Assembly (NCBI GenBank): GCA_944384105.1
Contig: CALWSC010000082.1
Location: 1 to 64,000, forward strand
Source: an uncultured Lachnospiraceae bacterium
Lineage (GTDB): Bacteria > Bacillota > Clostridia > Lachnospirales > Lachnospiraceae
Reading direction: 5' to 3'
Length of the DNA stretch: 64,000 nucleotides
Within the stretch, counting starts at the first letter, position 1; each line of letters opens with the position of its first letter. A program made the position numbers and the translations under genes. Shown here one piece after another: positions 35,145-43,707 of this stretch. The notes beneath the pieces were generated by a model. The model ran no database searches. It saw nothing but the letters and a program-made list of their open reading frames with translations, and was not told the DNA's origin.

Positions 35145-37460
35145 TTCCGTTACCTCCTGTTTTTTATGTCTTTTTATTTTTTTATCCCTGCTCGCGTCGT
35201 ACATCTTAAACAGATTCAGACGCAGGGCATTGGTCACTACGCAGAAGCTGGAGAGACTCATCGCTGCAGCTCCGAACATCGGGTTTAGCTTCCATCCGAG
35301 AAGCGGAATCCACACACCGGCGGCAAGCGGAATGCCAATCGCGTTGTAGAAGAACGCCCAGAACAGATTCTCATGAATGTTCCGCAGCGTCGCACGACTC
35401 ATGCGGATTGCCGCCGGGACGTCGCTTAAACGGCTCTTCATCAGAACCACGTCCGCAGCATCAATCGCGATATCCGTGCCCGCACCGATCGCGATACCGA
35501 TATCGGCTCTCGTAAGTGCCGGAGCGTCATTGATTCCGTCTCCGACCATCGCCACTTTACCCTTCTTCTTTAATGAACGGATCACACTCTCCTTGCCATC
35601 CGGCAGAACTCCCGCAATCACCTCGTCCACACCCGCCTGCTTACCGATCGCATTTGCGGTGCGCTCGTTATCTCCTGTGAGCATCACGACGCGAATGCCC
35701 ATGTTCTGCAGTTCCTTCACCGCCTGCGGGCTGTCCTCCTTGATGACGTCCGCCACGGCAATAATTCCCAGAAGCTTTCCGTTTCTGCTGAAAAACAGCG
35801 GCGTCCTGCCGTCATTGGCAAGCTTCTGCGCTCTTTCCTCCATTTCAGGGGATACAGCAGTATTTTTGCTGATAAACTTCAGATTTCCGCCATTTAATAT
35901 ATCATCCCCAATTTTTCCGGTAAGCCCGTTGCCCGGTACAGCGGAGAAATCGGATACCTCAATTGCCTGTCCGATGCCGCTTTCTTCTGCCCGCACCAGC
36001 ACTGCCTTCGCCAGCGGATGCTCGCTCTTTTTCTCCAGCGCGCAGGCAAGCTCAAGAAGCTCCTGCTCGCTCACTCCGGGCGCAGGTATCATATCCGTCA
36101 CCCGCGGCTCGCCGCTTGTGATTGTACCAGTCTTGTCAAGTGCAACGATCTCGGTCTTCCCCGTCTCCTCAAGGGATACCGCTGTCTTAAACATAATTCC
36201 GTGCTTTGCTCCCATGCCGTTTCCTACCATAATAGCCACCGGAGTCGCAAGTCCCAGCGCGCACGGACAGCTGATAACAAGTACCGAGATGCCGCGAGCC
36301 AGAGCAAAGCCTATACTCTGTCCCGCTATCAGCCAGGCTGCAATCGTTACAACTGCAATTGCTATAACAGCGGGTACAAACACTCCGGACACCCGGTCCG
36401 CCACCTTCGCAATCGGTGCTTTCGTCGCCGCCGCATCACTGACCATCTGGATGATCTGTGAAAGCGTCGTATCCTCACCGACCCTCGTCGCCTCGCATCT
36501 GATAAATCCGGAGTGATTCAGCGTCGCTGCCGACACCGGATCTCCTGCCTTCTTATCCACCGGGATACTCTCACCGGTCAGAGCCGATTCATTGACTGCG
36601 CTGCTTCCCTCCACCACAATACCATCCACGGGTATATTCTCTCCGGGACGCACAACGAAAATATCCCCGATGCGCACCTGGTCAATCGAAACCTCTGTCT
36701 CTGTGCCGTTTCTCACTACAGTAGCTACTTTCGGAGCAAGCTTCATCAGGCTCTTCAGCGCATCCGTCGTGCGGCCCTTGGAACGTGCTTCCAGCAGCTT
36801 ACCAACTGTAATCAGCGTCAGAATCATCGCTGCGGACTCAAAGTAAAACTCATGCATATACGACATCACGGCATCCATATCTCCACGCATCTGAGCATCC
36901 GTCATTGCAAAGAGCGCGTACGTACTGTACACATACGACGCGCCCGCTCCGAGAGCCACCAGCGTGTCCATATTGGGAGCGCGGTGCAAAAGGCTCTTAA
37001 ATCCGCTGATAAAAAACTTCTGATTAATGATCATTACAATCGTTGTGAGCAGCAGCTGGACAAGCCCGACCGCCACATGGTTTTCTGCGAGAACCAAAGG
37101 CAGCCACCAGCCCCACATCATATGGCCCATGGAAACGTACATCAGCGGAATTAAGAAACACAGTGAAGCGATGAGTCTTCGCTTCATTTTGGGCGTCTCC
37201 TTATCTTTGAGCATCTCTTCCTGCTCAGCTATAGATACCGACGCCTTTCCCCTATCTGCTGCACCCTTTTCCGAAGCTCCGTAGCCCGCCTCTTCGACAG
37301 CCGCAATAATATCCGCCGCGCTCGCCGTACCCTCCACACCCATGGAGTTTGTCAGCAGACTCACTGAGCAGGACGTCACACCAGGCACCTTCGAAACTGC
37401 CTTCTCCACGCGGGCACTGCACGCCGCGCAGCTCATTCCCGTAACAGAATACTGTTCCAT
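34935..37460 (-). CDS. copA: Copper-exporting P1B ATPase with C-terminal CopZ-like domain
   Basis: 841 residues. It has an N-terminal HMA domain with GMSCAAC (Cys11, Cys14), eight membrane helices with the CPC ion site in VISCPCALGLATP, TGES in the actuator domain, DKTGTIT, an HP motif (SEHPLAKAV) and GDGINDAPAL. After the last helix, a Lys-rich linker leads into a second HMA domain (GMMCGHCEARV, residues about 773-841). That domain equals a complete CopZ chaperone and has its own RBS and ATG inside the frame. Cu(I) is pumped out of the cytosol. csoR lies 18 bp upstream in the same unit. Confidence 0.95.
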   Translation of the reverse strand: MEQYSVTGMSCAACSARVEKAVSKVPGVTSCSVSLLTNSMGVEGTASAADIIAAVEEAGYGASEKGAADRGKASVSIAEQEEMLKDKETPKMKRRLIASLCFLIPLMYVSMGHMMWGWWLPLVLAENHVAVGLVQLLLTTIVMIINQKFFISGFKSLLHRAPNMDTLVALGAGASYVYSTYALFAMTDAQMRGDMDAVMSYMHEFYFESAAMILTLITVGKLLEARSKGRTTDALKSLMKLAPKVATVVRNGTETEVSIDQVRIGDIFVVRPGENIPVDGIVVEGSSAVNESALTGESIPVDKKAGDPVSAATLNHSGFIRCEATRVGEDTTLSQIIQMVSDAAATKAPIAKVADRVSGVFVPAVIAIAVVTIAAWLIAGQSIGFALARGISVLVISCPCALGLATPVAIMVGNGMGAKHGIMFKTAVSLEETGKTEIVALDKTGTITSGEPRVTDMIPAPGVSEQELLELACALEKKSEHPLAKAVLVRAEESGIGQAIEVSDFSAVPGNGLTGKIGDDILNGGNLKFISKNTAVSPEMEERAQKLANDGRTPLFFSRNGKLLGIIAVADVIKEDSPQAVKELQNMGIRVVMLTGDNERTANAIGKQAGVDEVIAGVLPDGKESVIRSLKKKGKVAMVGDGINDAPALTRADIGIAIGAGTDIAIDAADVVLMKSRLSDVPAAIRMSRATLRNIHENLFWAFFYNAIGIPLAAGVWIPLLGWKLNPMFGAAAMSLSSFCVVTNALRLNLFKMYDASRDKKIKRHKKQEVTEMKKTMKIEGMMCGHCEARVKKALEALPQVDEAVVSHEAGTAELTLNAEVADDVLKKAVEDQDYKVLEIC

Positions 37461-37477
37461 TTTATTTCCTCCCTGTC

Positions 37478-37795
37478 TTATCGCATCAGCTTCTGCAGCG
37501 TAACCACCAGCTCGTCGATTGTCTCCTCCTTACCGTCGCGGATGTCCTCTGCCACGCATGTTCGGATATGGTTCGCGAGAAGCACTTTATTAAAACTGTT
37601 CAGAGCGGCATTGACCGCAGACACCTGTATCAAAATATCTGTGCAGTAGCTGTCATTCTCAACCATCCTGCGGATCCCGCGCACCTGCCCCTCAATCCGG
37701 TTCAGACGGTTGATGAGGTCGCGGTACTCCTTTTCGGAGCGCTCCTTCGTCTTGTGACAGCATTCCTTCTTAACTTCTGTCTCATGTTCGCTCAT
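37478..37795 (-). CDS. csoR: CsoR copper-sensing repressor
   Basis: 105 residues of the CsoR/FrmR family: LINRLNRIEGQVRGIRRM is the family helix, and the Cu(I) ligands are Cys in SYCTDIL plus His and Cys in NHIRTCV. The start at 37795 has GAGGTG 6 nt upstream. It is the first gene of the csoR-copA unit, and a matching operator overlaps its promoter. An N-terminal ECCHK segment may bind extra copper. Confidence 0.92.
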   Translation of the reverse strand: MSEHETEVKKECCHKTKERSEKEYRDLINRLNRIEGQVRGIRRMVENDSYCTDILIQVSAVNAALNSFNKVLLANHIRTCVAEDIRDGKEETIDELVVTLQKLMR

Positions 37796-37820
37796 CAGCA
37801 GCACCTCACTTTCTGAGGTC

Positions 37821-37849
37821 ATTATATACCCATATGGGGTATTTTGCAA
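37821..37849 (-). promoter_or_regulatory. csoR-copA promoter with CsoR operator
   Basis: TTGCAA (37844-37849) and TATAAT (37821-37826) are 17 bp apart on the minus strand. The spacer contains ATACCCCATATGGGTAT (37826-37842), a near-perfect palindrome of the kind bound by CsoR. Copper should release CsoR and open this promoter. Confidence 0.85.
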
Positions 37850-37859
37850 GGGGAAATTT

Positions 37860-37893
37860 TAAAAAAAGACAGACGCTAAAATAAGCGCCTGCC
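37860..37893 (-). terminator. Intrinsic terminator
   Basis: Arms 37883-37893 and 37866-37876 pair over 11 bp with G-U pairs on the minus strand and are followed by a run of T residues. It ends the gene at 37913-38398. Confidence 0.7.
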
Positions 37894-37912
37894 TCTCTTG
37901 CCGCGTACCTGC

Positions 37913-38398
37913 TCAGTACGGGCACATCACTATAATCTTCTGCGGCGTCGTAACCGGAGGAATGCTCCTGGTCGTTGACGTATAATATACTAATAACTCT
38001 GCATTTCCCGGACTGCACGCGTACCGCTGTCCGTTTGCCGTCACCACGGATGTCATCGGACCGATGTTCAGCTTCAACGACTGATCTTCCGCCAGCAGAT
38101 TTTCATCAAAAAACTTAAGATCCGCCTCCTGATTTCTGCGCACCGCGGTGATCAGCTCCGCCCGATACTGCGGCGGAAAAATCAGCGGAACCGGGAGACC
38201 TGCGTCGTAAAATGCTGCAATTCTCATGCCGACCCGAAGCCTTATATCGTCAATCACACGCGTCTCGCCGGAGAGTACAATATTAGCAACGCCTGTTCCG
38301 GTCACAACGGAGATGATCTGCGTGCAGCAGGATTCTCCTCTTGTGATGCTCTGTATCACACCGGTCACTTTGCCATATTCTTCTGCCATAAACTGCAT
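37913..38398 (-). CDS. Conserved-looking protein of unknown function
   Basis: 161 residues with no signal peptide or membrane helix. The composition suggests a mostly beta-strand fold: a first part GKVTGVIQSITRGESCC ... VVTGTGVANIVLSGETRV, a middle PVPLIFPPQYRAELITAVRR, and a C-terminal strand-rich half. A Cys pair (SCCTQ) and C-terminal MCPY are notable. Alternative start at 38389. It lies between the copper unit and the hydrogenase, with its own terminator. Function unknown. Confidence 0.65.
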   Translation of the reverse strand: MQFMAEEYGKVTGVIQSITRGESCCTQIISVVTGTGVANIVLSGETRVIDDIRLRVGMRIAAFYDAGLPVPLIFPPQYRAELITAVRRNQEADLKFFDENLLAEDQSLKLNIGPMTSVVTANGQRYACSPGNAELLVYYTSTTRSIPPVTTPQKIIVMCPY

Positions 38399-38454
38399 AC
38401 CTGCCTGATATCATACTGTTGCCTTATCGTATGCAGATGATCCTGAAATGGTGC

Positions 38455-39978
38455 TTAATCCACCAGCTTATCCAGCTCCTTGACATATTCTGTCTGACTG
38501 GAATTCTTATGCTGAGCCTTGGAAGCGTACAGATTGACTGCGGCCTGGGACTTCTTGATCGACTGCATCGTTCCGGCTCCCGCGACGCAGCCGCCCGGAC
38601 AGCCCATTCCCTCAAGCAGATAGCCGTTGTATTTTCCTGCTTTCGCCATAGTCATCATCTTGCGGCATTCCCGCAGTCCCTGTGCATTGGCAATCTTGAT
38701 CTCGCGGTCCGGATAGTTCTCGTGAATTACGTCAAGCACGGACTTAGCGACGCCGCCGGCCACAGCAAAATTACGTCCGTCCGTGGAAGCATCGCTGACA
38801 CCGGTAGGATCCTCCTCAATAGATTCAATATCTACATGACGAGCGTCAAAAATTCCTGCCATCTCCTCAAAAGTCAGAACGAAGTCCACCTCGCTGCGCA
38901 CATCCTTTCTCATAGCTTCAAGCTTCTTCGCTGCGCACGGTCCCACAAATACGACCTTTGCGTTCGGATTGCGGTGCTTAATCAGGCGGGCGGTCAGTGT
39001 CATCGGCGTCAGCGCCATGGAGATACACTCCGCGTATTCCGGGAACAGCTTCTTCGCCATGGAAGACCAGGCCGGACAGCAGGACGTTCCCATAAACGGG
39101 ATCTTATCAGGCACTTCATTCACAAAATCCTCCGCCTCCTGCACAGCACACAGGTCGGCTCCCACTGCAACCTCAAAAATATCGGCAAAGCCCAGCGCTT
39201 TCATTGCGGCTCTCAGTCTGCCTGGCGTAACCTTCGGTCCGAACTGTCCCACGAATGCCGGCGCCAGCGCCGCATACACGCGCTCTCCGGACTGGATCGC
39301 ACGGATCACCTGGAAAATCTGAGACTTATCGGAAATAGCGCCGAACGGGCAGTTTACCAGACACTGTCCGCAGGATACACACTTGTCATAATCAATATCC
39401 GCCTTTCCGTTTTCATCCGTGTGAATTGCGTCCATGCCGCACGCTGCCGCGCAGGGACGCTCCTGTACGATAATTGCGTTATATGCGCAGACATCGGCAC
39501 ACTTTCCGCACTTGATACACTTCTCCGGATCAATATGAGATCTTCCATTCGTCCGGTCGAGCGTAATTGCTCCCTTTGGGCAGACCTCCACACACGGATG
39601 TGCCAGACATCCCTGGCATCCGTCTGTTACATATACACGCTTCTCATGACATGCATTGCACGCGAATTTGATCACATTAATAAGCGGCGGGGTATAATAT
39701 GTTTCCGGCTTATCTGCCAGCTCAATGCGGTCTGACAAAGGGGCGTGCTCCGATGCGCTGCGGCAGGGAAGCCCCATCGCAAGGCGAAGCCGCTCGCCTA
39801 CGATCGCCCGTTCAAGAAAGACGTCATTTCTGAAGCTTCCCACCTCTCCGGGAATGATTTCATAGGGCAGCTCCTCGATGCGCTTCTCAATATTACATTC
39901 GGTATCATACGCCATACGCGCAACTTCTCTGAAAATTCTGTGTCTGATCTCCTGTATTCTTGTCTCTACACCTCTCAC
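38455..39978 (-). CDS. Monomeric [FeFe] hydrogenase, group B-like
   Basis: 507 residues. The N-terminal half carries Cys for several [4Fe-4S] clusters (CNACHEKRVY, CQGCLAHPCVEVCPKG, CIKCGKCADVC, CVSCGQCLVNCPFG). H-cluster motifs are L1 TSCCPAW (298-304), L2 VGPCAAKK (345-352) and L3 EGMGCPGGC (456-464). The second Cys in L1 (TSCC instead of TSCS) and GPCAAKK fit group B enzymes rather than the well-studied group A. It reduces protons or oxidises H2; the physiological direction is not known. The start is GTG 39978 with AGGAGG 7 nt upstream. Confidence 0.88.
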   Translation of the reverse strand: MRGVETRIQEIRHRIFREVARMAYDTECNIEKRIEELPYEIIPGEVGSFRNDVFLERAIVGERLRLAMGLPCRSASEHAPLSDRIELADKPETYYTPPLINVIKFACNACHEKRVYVTDGCQGCLAHPCVEVCPKGAITLDRTNGRSHIDPEKCIKCGKCADVCAYNAIIVQERPCAAACGMDAIHTDENGKADIDYDKCVSCGQCLVNCPFGAISDKSQIFQVIRAIQSGERVYAALAPAFVGQFGPKVTPGRLRAAMKALGFADIFEVAVGADLCAVQEAEDFVNEVPDKIPFMGTSCCPAWSSMAKKLFPEYAECISMALTPMTLTARLIKHRNPNAKVVFVGPCAAKKLEAMRKDVRSEVDFVLTFEEMAGIFDARHVDIESIEEDPTGVSDASTDGRNFAVAGGVAKSVLDVIHENYPDREIKIANAQGLRECRKMMTMAKAGKYNGYLLEGMGCPGGCVAGAGTMQSIKKSQAAVNLYASKAQHKNSSQTEYVKELDKLVD

Positions 39979-40001
39979 GTTTTATCCTCCTGAGTTATTA
40001 T

Positions 40002-40020
40002 CTGCACTGCAGCAGTGCAG
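40002..40020. promoter_or_regulatory. Perfect inverted repeat upstream of the hydrogenase
   Basis: CTGCACTGC and GCAGTGCAG form a 9-bp perfect inverted repeat around a single A, 24 bp before the hydrogenase start. It could be a regulator site or an RNA hairpin just before the RBS. No known consensus recognised; it is not a Rex site. Confidence 0.5.
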
Positions 40021-40044
40021 TTTGAAAATGCTTTCATAATTATT

Positions 40045-40188
40045 TTACATGATCTCAGAAAAATTTTCAATATTGTATTCCGGGGGGCAATTCTGTCCGC
40101 GCATAGCTTCCGCCATGTATTCTGCCCTGACTTTTTCGGGCACCAGACTTCCTCCCGTGGCCCACACGACATGCACCGCGTTGTCCAT
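40045..40188 (-). CDS. Small acidic protein upstream of the hydrogenase
   Basis: 47 residues starting MDNAVHVVWATGGSLVPEKV and ending in ENFSEIM, with GGAG 6 nt before the ATG. The sequence has a protein-like composition and continues upstream in the same frame as DHENHLENF after an in-frame TAA, which suggests the gene was once longer. A competing frame at 39975-40271 is less protein-like. It lies between asd and the hydrogenase gene and may be cotranscribed with the latter. Family unknown. Confidence 0.55.
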   Translation of the reverse strand: MDNAVHVVWATGGSLVPEKVRAEYMAEAMRGQNCPPEYNIENFSEIM

Positions 40189-40293
40189 AAAATTCTCCAG
40201 ATGGTTCTCATGATCTTATCCAGTCCCGGCAGATATACCGCCACCACATACATCGCCAGCAGCACCGCCACCGTACATGGCGCGCAAACAAAA

Positions 40294-40317
40294 AAAAGAG
40301 CCCCGAAAGGCTCTTTT
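40294..40317 (-). terminator. Intrinsic terminator after asd
   Basis: AAAAGAGCC (40294-40302) pairs with GGCTCTTTT (40309-40317) and is followed on the minus strand by a T run (40291-40297 complement). It lies 27 bp beyond the asd stop. Confidence 0.85.
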
Positions 40318-40343
40318 CAAACTCAAACACTTCATCAGCAGAA

Positions 40344-41429
40344 TTATTTCTTTGTGATATATCCCTTGGCTTTCAATGTCTCCGCGCACAGAACAGCTCC
40401 TCCGGCTGCGCCGCGTACAGTGTTGTGGGACAGTCCGATAAACTTATAGTCGTATACCTTATCCTCGCGGAGACGTCCGATAGAGATTCCCATTCCATTC
40501 TCGTAATTCACATCAGCGTGAACCTGCGGGCGGTTGTCCTCCTCAAGATACTGGATGAACTGCTTCGGTGCGCTCGGAAGCTCCAGCTCCTGCGGCAGAC
40601 CCTTGAAATTAACAAGCTTCTCGATGAGCTGCTCCTTTGTAGGATGCTTTCTGAACTTCACAAATACGGCTGCCGTATGACCGTTCAGTACCGGAACGCG
40701 CACGCACTGGCAGGTAATCACCGGCTCCTCAGCCTTTACAATTACGCCGTTTTCAATCTTACCGAAGATACGAAGCGGCTCCTGCTCGCTCTTCTCCTCC
40801 TCGCCGCCGATATACGGGATGATGTTCTCCACCATCTCGGGCCAGTCCTTGAAAGTCTTGCCTGCTCCTGAGATCGCCTGATATGTAGTAACGACTGCCT
40901 CATACGGCTCAAACTCTTTCCAGGCTGCCAGTGCCGGAGCGTAACTCTGAATCGAGCAGTTCGGCTTTACGGCAACGAATCCTCTCGCAGTGCCGAGGCG
41001 CTTCTTCTGGAATTCAATGACGTCGAAGTGCTCCGGGTTAATCTCCGGAACTACCATCGGCACGTCCGGTGTCCAGCGGTGCGCACTGTTGTTGGAAACT
41101 ACAGGGGTCTCAGTCTTTGCGTACGCTTCCTCGATCGCCTTAATCTCGTCCTTGGACATATCAACTGCGGAAAATACAAAATCAACAGTGGACGCCACAT
41201 GCTCCACATCATTGACATTCATGACAACCAGATTCTTTACAGCCTCCGGCATCGGGGTGTCCATTTTCCAGCGTCCGCCGACTGCTTCCTCATACGTCTT
41301 GCCTGCGCTTCTCGGGCTTGCTGCTACGGTAACAACCTCAAACCACGGATGGTTCTCCAGCAGAGAAATAAATCTCTGTCCTACCATACCGGTTGCCCCT
41401 AAGATACCTACTCTTAATTTTTCACTCAT
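40344..41429 (-). CDS. asd: Aspartate-semialdehyde dehydrogenase
   Basis: 361 residues of the archaeal/fungal-like ASADH subgroup. NADP-binding GILGATGMVGQRF is at the N-terminus, catalytic Cys is in KPNCSIQSYAPAL, and the active-site His lies in RVPVLNGHTAAV. It converts aspartyl phosphate to the semialdehyde for Lys, Thr and Met synthesis. The start at 41429 has GAGGAG 9 nt upstream. It has its own promoter and terminator, so it is a single-gene unit. Confidence 0.95.
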   Translation of the reverse strand: MSEKLRVGILGATGMVGQRFISLLENHPWFEVVTVAASPRSAGKTYEEAVGGRWKMDTPMPEAVKNLVVMNVNDVEHVASTVDFVFSAVDMSKDEIKAIEEAYAKTETPVVSNNSAHRWTPDVPMVVPEINPEHFDVIEFQKKRLGTARGFVAVKPNCSIQSYAPALAAWKEFEPYEAVVTTYQAISGAGKTFKDWPEMVENIIPYIGGEEEKSEQEPLRIFGKIENGVIVKAEEPVITCQCVRVPVLNGHTAAVFVKFRKHPTKEQLIEKLVNFKGLPQELELPSAPKQFIQYLEEDNRPQVHADVNYENGMGISIGRLREDKVYDYKFIGLSHNTVRGAAGGAVLCAETLKAKGYITKK

Positions 41430-41510
41430 TTTCATACACTCCTCATTTGCTGCGGCGGGTTCCCTCTGCTTTTGTCTTTCTCCCGCGCACATTTGTTTTT
41501 CATGCATACT

Positions 41511-41540
41511 ACTATACTACGACTCGGCATGGAAATGCAA
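41511..41540 (-). promoter_or_regulatory. asd promoter
   Basis: TTGCAT (41535-41540) and TATAGT (41511-41516) are 18 bp apart on the minus strand. The leader to the start codon is about 75 nt, too short for a lysine riboswitch. Confidence 0.6.
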
Positions 41541-41549
41541 CATTTTTTT

Positions 41550-42929
41550 TTAATTTTCTTCTAAATATTTTCTGTTCAGCGCGATTACCTGCTCCATCGC
41601 GTCAGGTCCCGGCGCTCCGATCGTGACACGCTTCTCCACACAGGTCTTCATGCTGATCGCCTCATAGATATCCTCCTGGAATACCGGACTGATTGCCTGG
41701 TACTCTTCCAGTGACATATCATCAAGCGCTATATTCTTCTCCAGGCAGTACAGCACCAATCGTCCCACAATGCCGTGGGCGTCGCGGAACGGCACACCGT
41801 GATTTACCAGATAATCCGCCGCATCCGTCGCGTTCGTAAACCCGTTCTTAGCACTGTTCTCCATTACATCTTTTCTGAACTTCATCGTCCCAACCATACC
41901 TGTAAAGAGTGCCAGGCATCCCTTTGCGGTATCGATCGCGTCAAATGTGAGCTCCTTGTCCTCCTGCATGTCCTTGTTGTATGCAAGCGGAATGCCCTTC
42001 ATCGTAGTCAGAATCGACATCAGCGCCCCATAGACGCGTCCTGTCTTGCCGCGCACAAGCTCGGCGATATCCGGGTTCTTCTTCTGCGGCATGATACTGC
42101 TGCCTGTGCTGTAGGCATCATCAATCTCCACAAAGCGATACTCATTGGAATTCCAGATAATGATTTCCTCGGAAAATCTGCTCAGATGCATCATAATCGT
42201 GGAGAGCGCGCTTAAAAGCTCGATCACATAATCACGGTCAGATACAGAGTCCATACTGTTAAGCGTGGGGCCGTCAAATCCGAGAAGCTCTGCCGTATAC
42301 TCGCGGTCGAGCGGGTACGTCGTGCCTGCCAGCGCGCCGCTTCCGAGCGGACATGTATTCATTCTCCTGTAAATATCCGCAAGGCGTCCCCTGTCACGCT
42401 TGAACATCTCGAAATATGCGCCCATGTGGTGCGCCAGAGTAATCGGCTGCGCCTTCTGCAGATGGGTGAATCCCGGCATGAAAGTATGTACGTTCTCTTC
42501 CATGATAGAAAGCAGTGTCTTAAGCAGCTTCTTCACCAAATCGTCGAGCTCTGTGATCTCATCTCTCACATACAGCTTCATATCCAGCGCCACCTGATCA
42601 TTGCGGCTTCTGCCCGTGTGCAGCTTTTTGCCCACATCGCCGATGCGGTCGATAAGATTTGCCTCCACGAAGCTGTGAATATCCTCATATTCGCTTGTGA
42701 TCTTGAGCTTGCCGCACTCTACATCGAGCTGAATGCTTCCGAGTCCCTCCAGGATCTCGTCGCGCTCCTCCTCAGTGAGAATACCCTGCTTTGCCAGCAT
42801 CCGCACATGCGCCATGCTGCCCTTAATATCCTGTTTATAAAATTTCTGATCAAAGGAAATAGACGCGTTGAAATTGTAAACCAGCTTGTCGGTTTCTTTC
42901 GTAAAGCGTCCGCCCCATAACTGTGCCAT
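41550..42929 (-). CDS. argH: Argininosuccinate lyase
   Basis: 459 residues, full length. The fumarase/aspartase superfamily signature is present (STGSSIMPQKKNPDIAEL), with HTGRSRNDQ and FTHLQKAQP active-site blocks. It cleaves argininosuccinate to arginine and fumarate, the last step of arginine synthesis. The RBS AGGAGG is well placed. No other arg gene is nearby. Confidence 0.97.
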   Translation of the reverse strand: MAQLWGGRFTKETDKLVYNFNASISFDQKFYKQDIKGSMAHVRMLAKQGILTEEERDEILEGLGSIQLDVECGKLKITSEYEDIHSFVEANLIDRIGDVGKKLHTGRSRNDQVALDMKLYVRDEITELDDLVKKLLKTLLSIMEENVHTFMPGFTHLQKAQPITLAHHMGAYFEMFKRDRGRLADIYRRMNTCPLGSGALAGTTYPLDREYTAELLGFDGPTLNSMDSVSDRDYVIELLSALSTIMMHLSRFSEEIIIWNSNEYRFVEIDDAYSTGSSIMPQKKNPDIAELVRGKTGRVYGALMSILTTMKGIPLAYNKDMQEDKELTFDAIDTAKGCLALFTGMVGTMKFRKDVMENSAKNGFTNATDAADYLVNHGVPFRDAHGIVGRLVLYCLEKNIALDDMSLEEYQAISPVFQEDIYEAISMKTCVEKRVTIGAPGPDAMEQVIALNRKYLEEN

Positions 42930-42996
42930 CCGTTTATCCTCCTTCTTGCGCGGCTTTTTGCCGCTGCATCTGGTTCAATAGTTTACCATGGAAAAG

Positions 42997-43689
42997 TTAT
43001 ACTTTCAAGTGTTCTTCCCGCATTTTTCCTTCTGACGGTGGCAGTTCCGCCTGACTGTTCTGCTGTTTCTGCCGTTCCCTCTCCTGTCTGGAAAATACGC
43101 AGCCGCAGTAATCCTGCCGGTACAGTCCGTACTCCCGCGACAGCTCAATACTGCGCTTGTAGCCGTTCTTCTTTTTAAAATCAGAGTTGAGGTATGCAAC
43201 GCCGTATTCTTCGGCAAGCCGTTCCCCAATCTCATTGAGCTTTTGCGCGTTCTTCATCGGGCTGATCGACAGTGTCGTCGTGAAATAATCAGCCCCAATC
43301 CGCACTGCCTCCCTGGCTGCTTCCCGCAGGCGCATCTCATAACAGCCAAAACAGCGCTCCCCGCCTTCGGGCAGCGCCTCCATTCCCTTTGCCATATCAT
43401 AAAACCGCTCCGGATCGTATGTACCCTCCAGAAACCGCACCGGGTAGTGAAGCTTCATCTCCCCGATCAGCCTTTTCTGCTCTGCGGCGCGCTTCTCATA
43501 CTCCTCCGCCGGAGAAATATTCGGGTTATAATAGTACAGTACAATATAAAAATACTGTGACAGATACTCCATCACATAGCTGCTGCACGGAGCACAGCAG
43601 CTATGCAGCAGCAGAACCGGGACTCTCTCCTCCCGGCCCAGTCTCCCGATCAGCGCATCCAGTTCTCTTTGATAATTTCTGTTTGTCAT
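42997..43689 (-). CDS. queH: Epoxyqueuosine reductase QueH
   Basis: 230 residues. The DUF208/QueH Cys motifs are all visible: HSCCAPCSSY near the N-terminus, ERCFGCYEMRL in the middle and YRQDYCGCVFS near the C-terminus. QueH reduces epoxyqueuosine to queuosine in tRNA, replacing QueG. The last about 30 residues are a charged extension. The start at 43689 has GGGAGG 7 nt upstream. It completes the step after queA at 6474-7499. Confidence 0.95.
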   Translation of the reverse strand: MTNRNYQRELDALIGRLGREERVPVLLLHSCCAPCSSYVMEYLSQYFYIVLYYYNPNISPAEEYEKRAAEQKRLIGEMKLHYPVRFLEGTYDPERFYDMAKGMEALPEGGERCFGCYEMRLREAAREAVRIGADYFTTTLSISPMKNAQKLNEIGERLAEEYGVAYLNSDFKKKNGYKRSIELSREYGLYRQDYCGCVFSRQERERQKQQNSQAELPPSEGKMREEHLKV

Positions 43690-43707
43690 CAAATGTCCTC
43701 CCGCCTT

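Noticed and set aside
39975..40271. 98-residue frame upstream of the hydrogenase with several Cys
   Set aside because: GTG start without RBS; a different frame of the same DNA (40045-40188) has a better start and more protein-like sequence.
41430..41510. Lysine riboswitch before asd
   Set aside because: The leader is only about 75 nt, far shorter than a lysine riboswitch.
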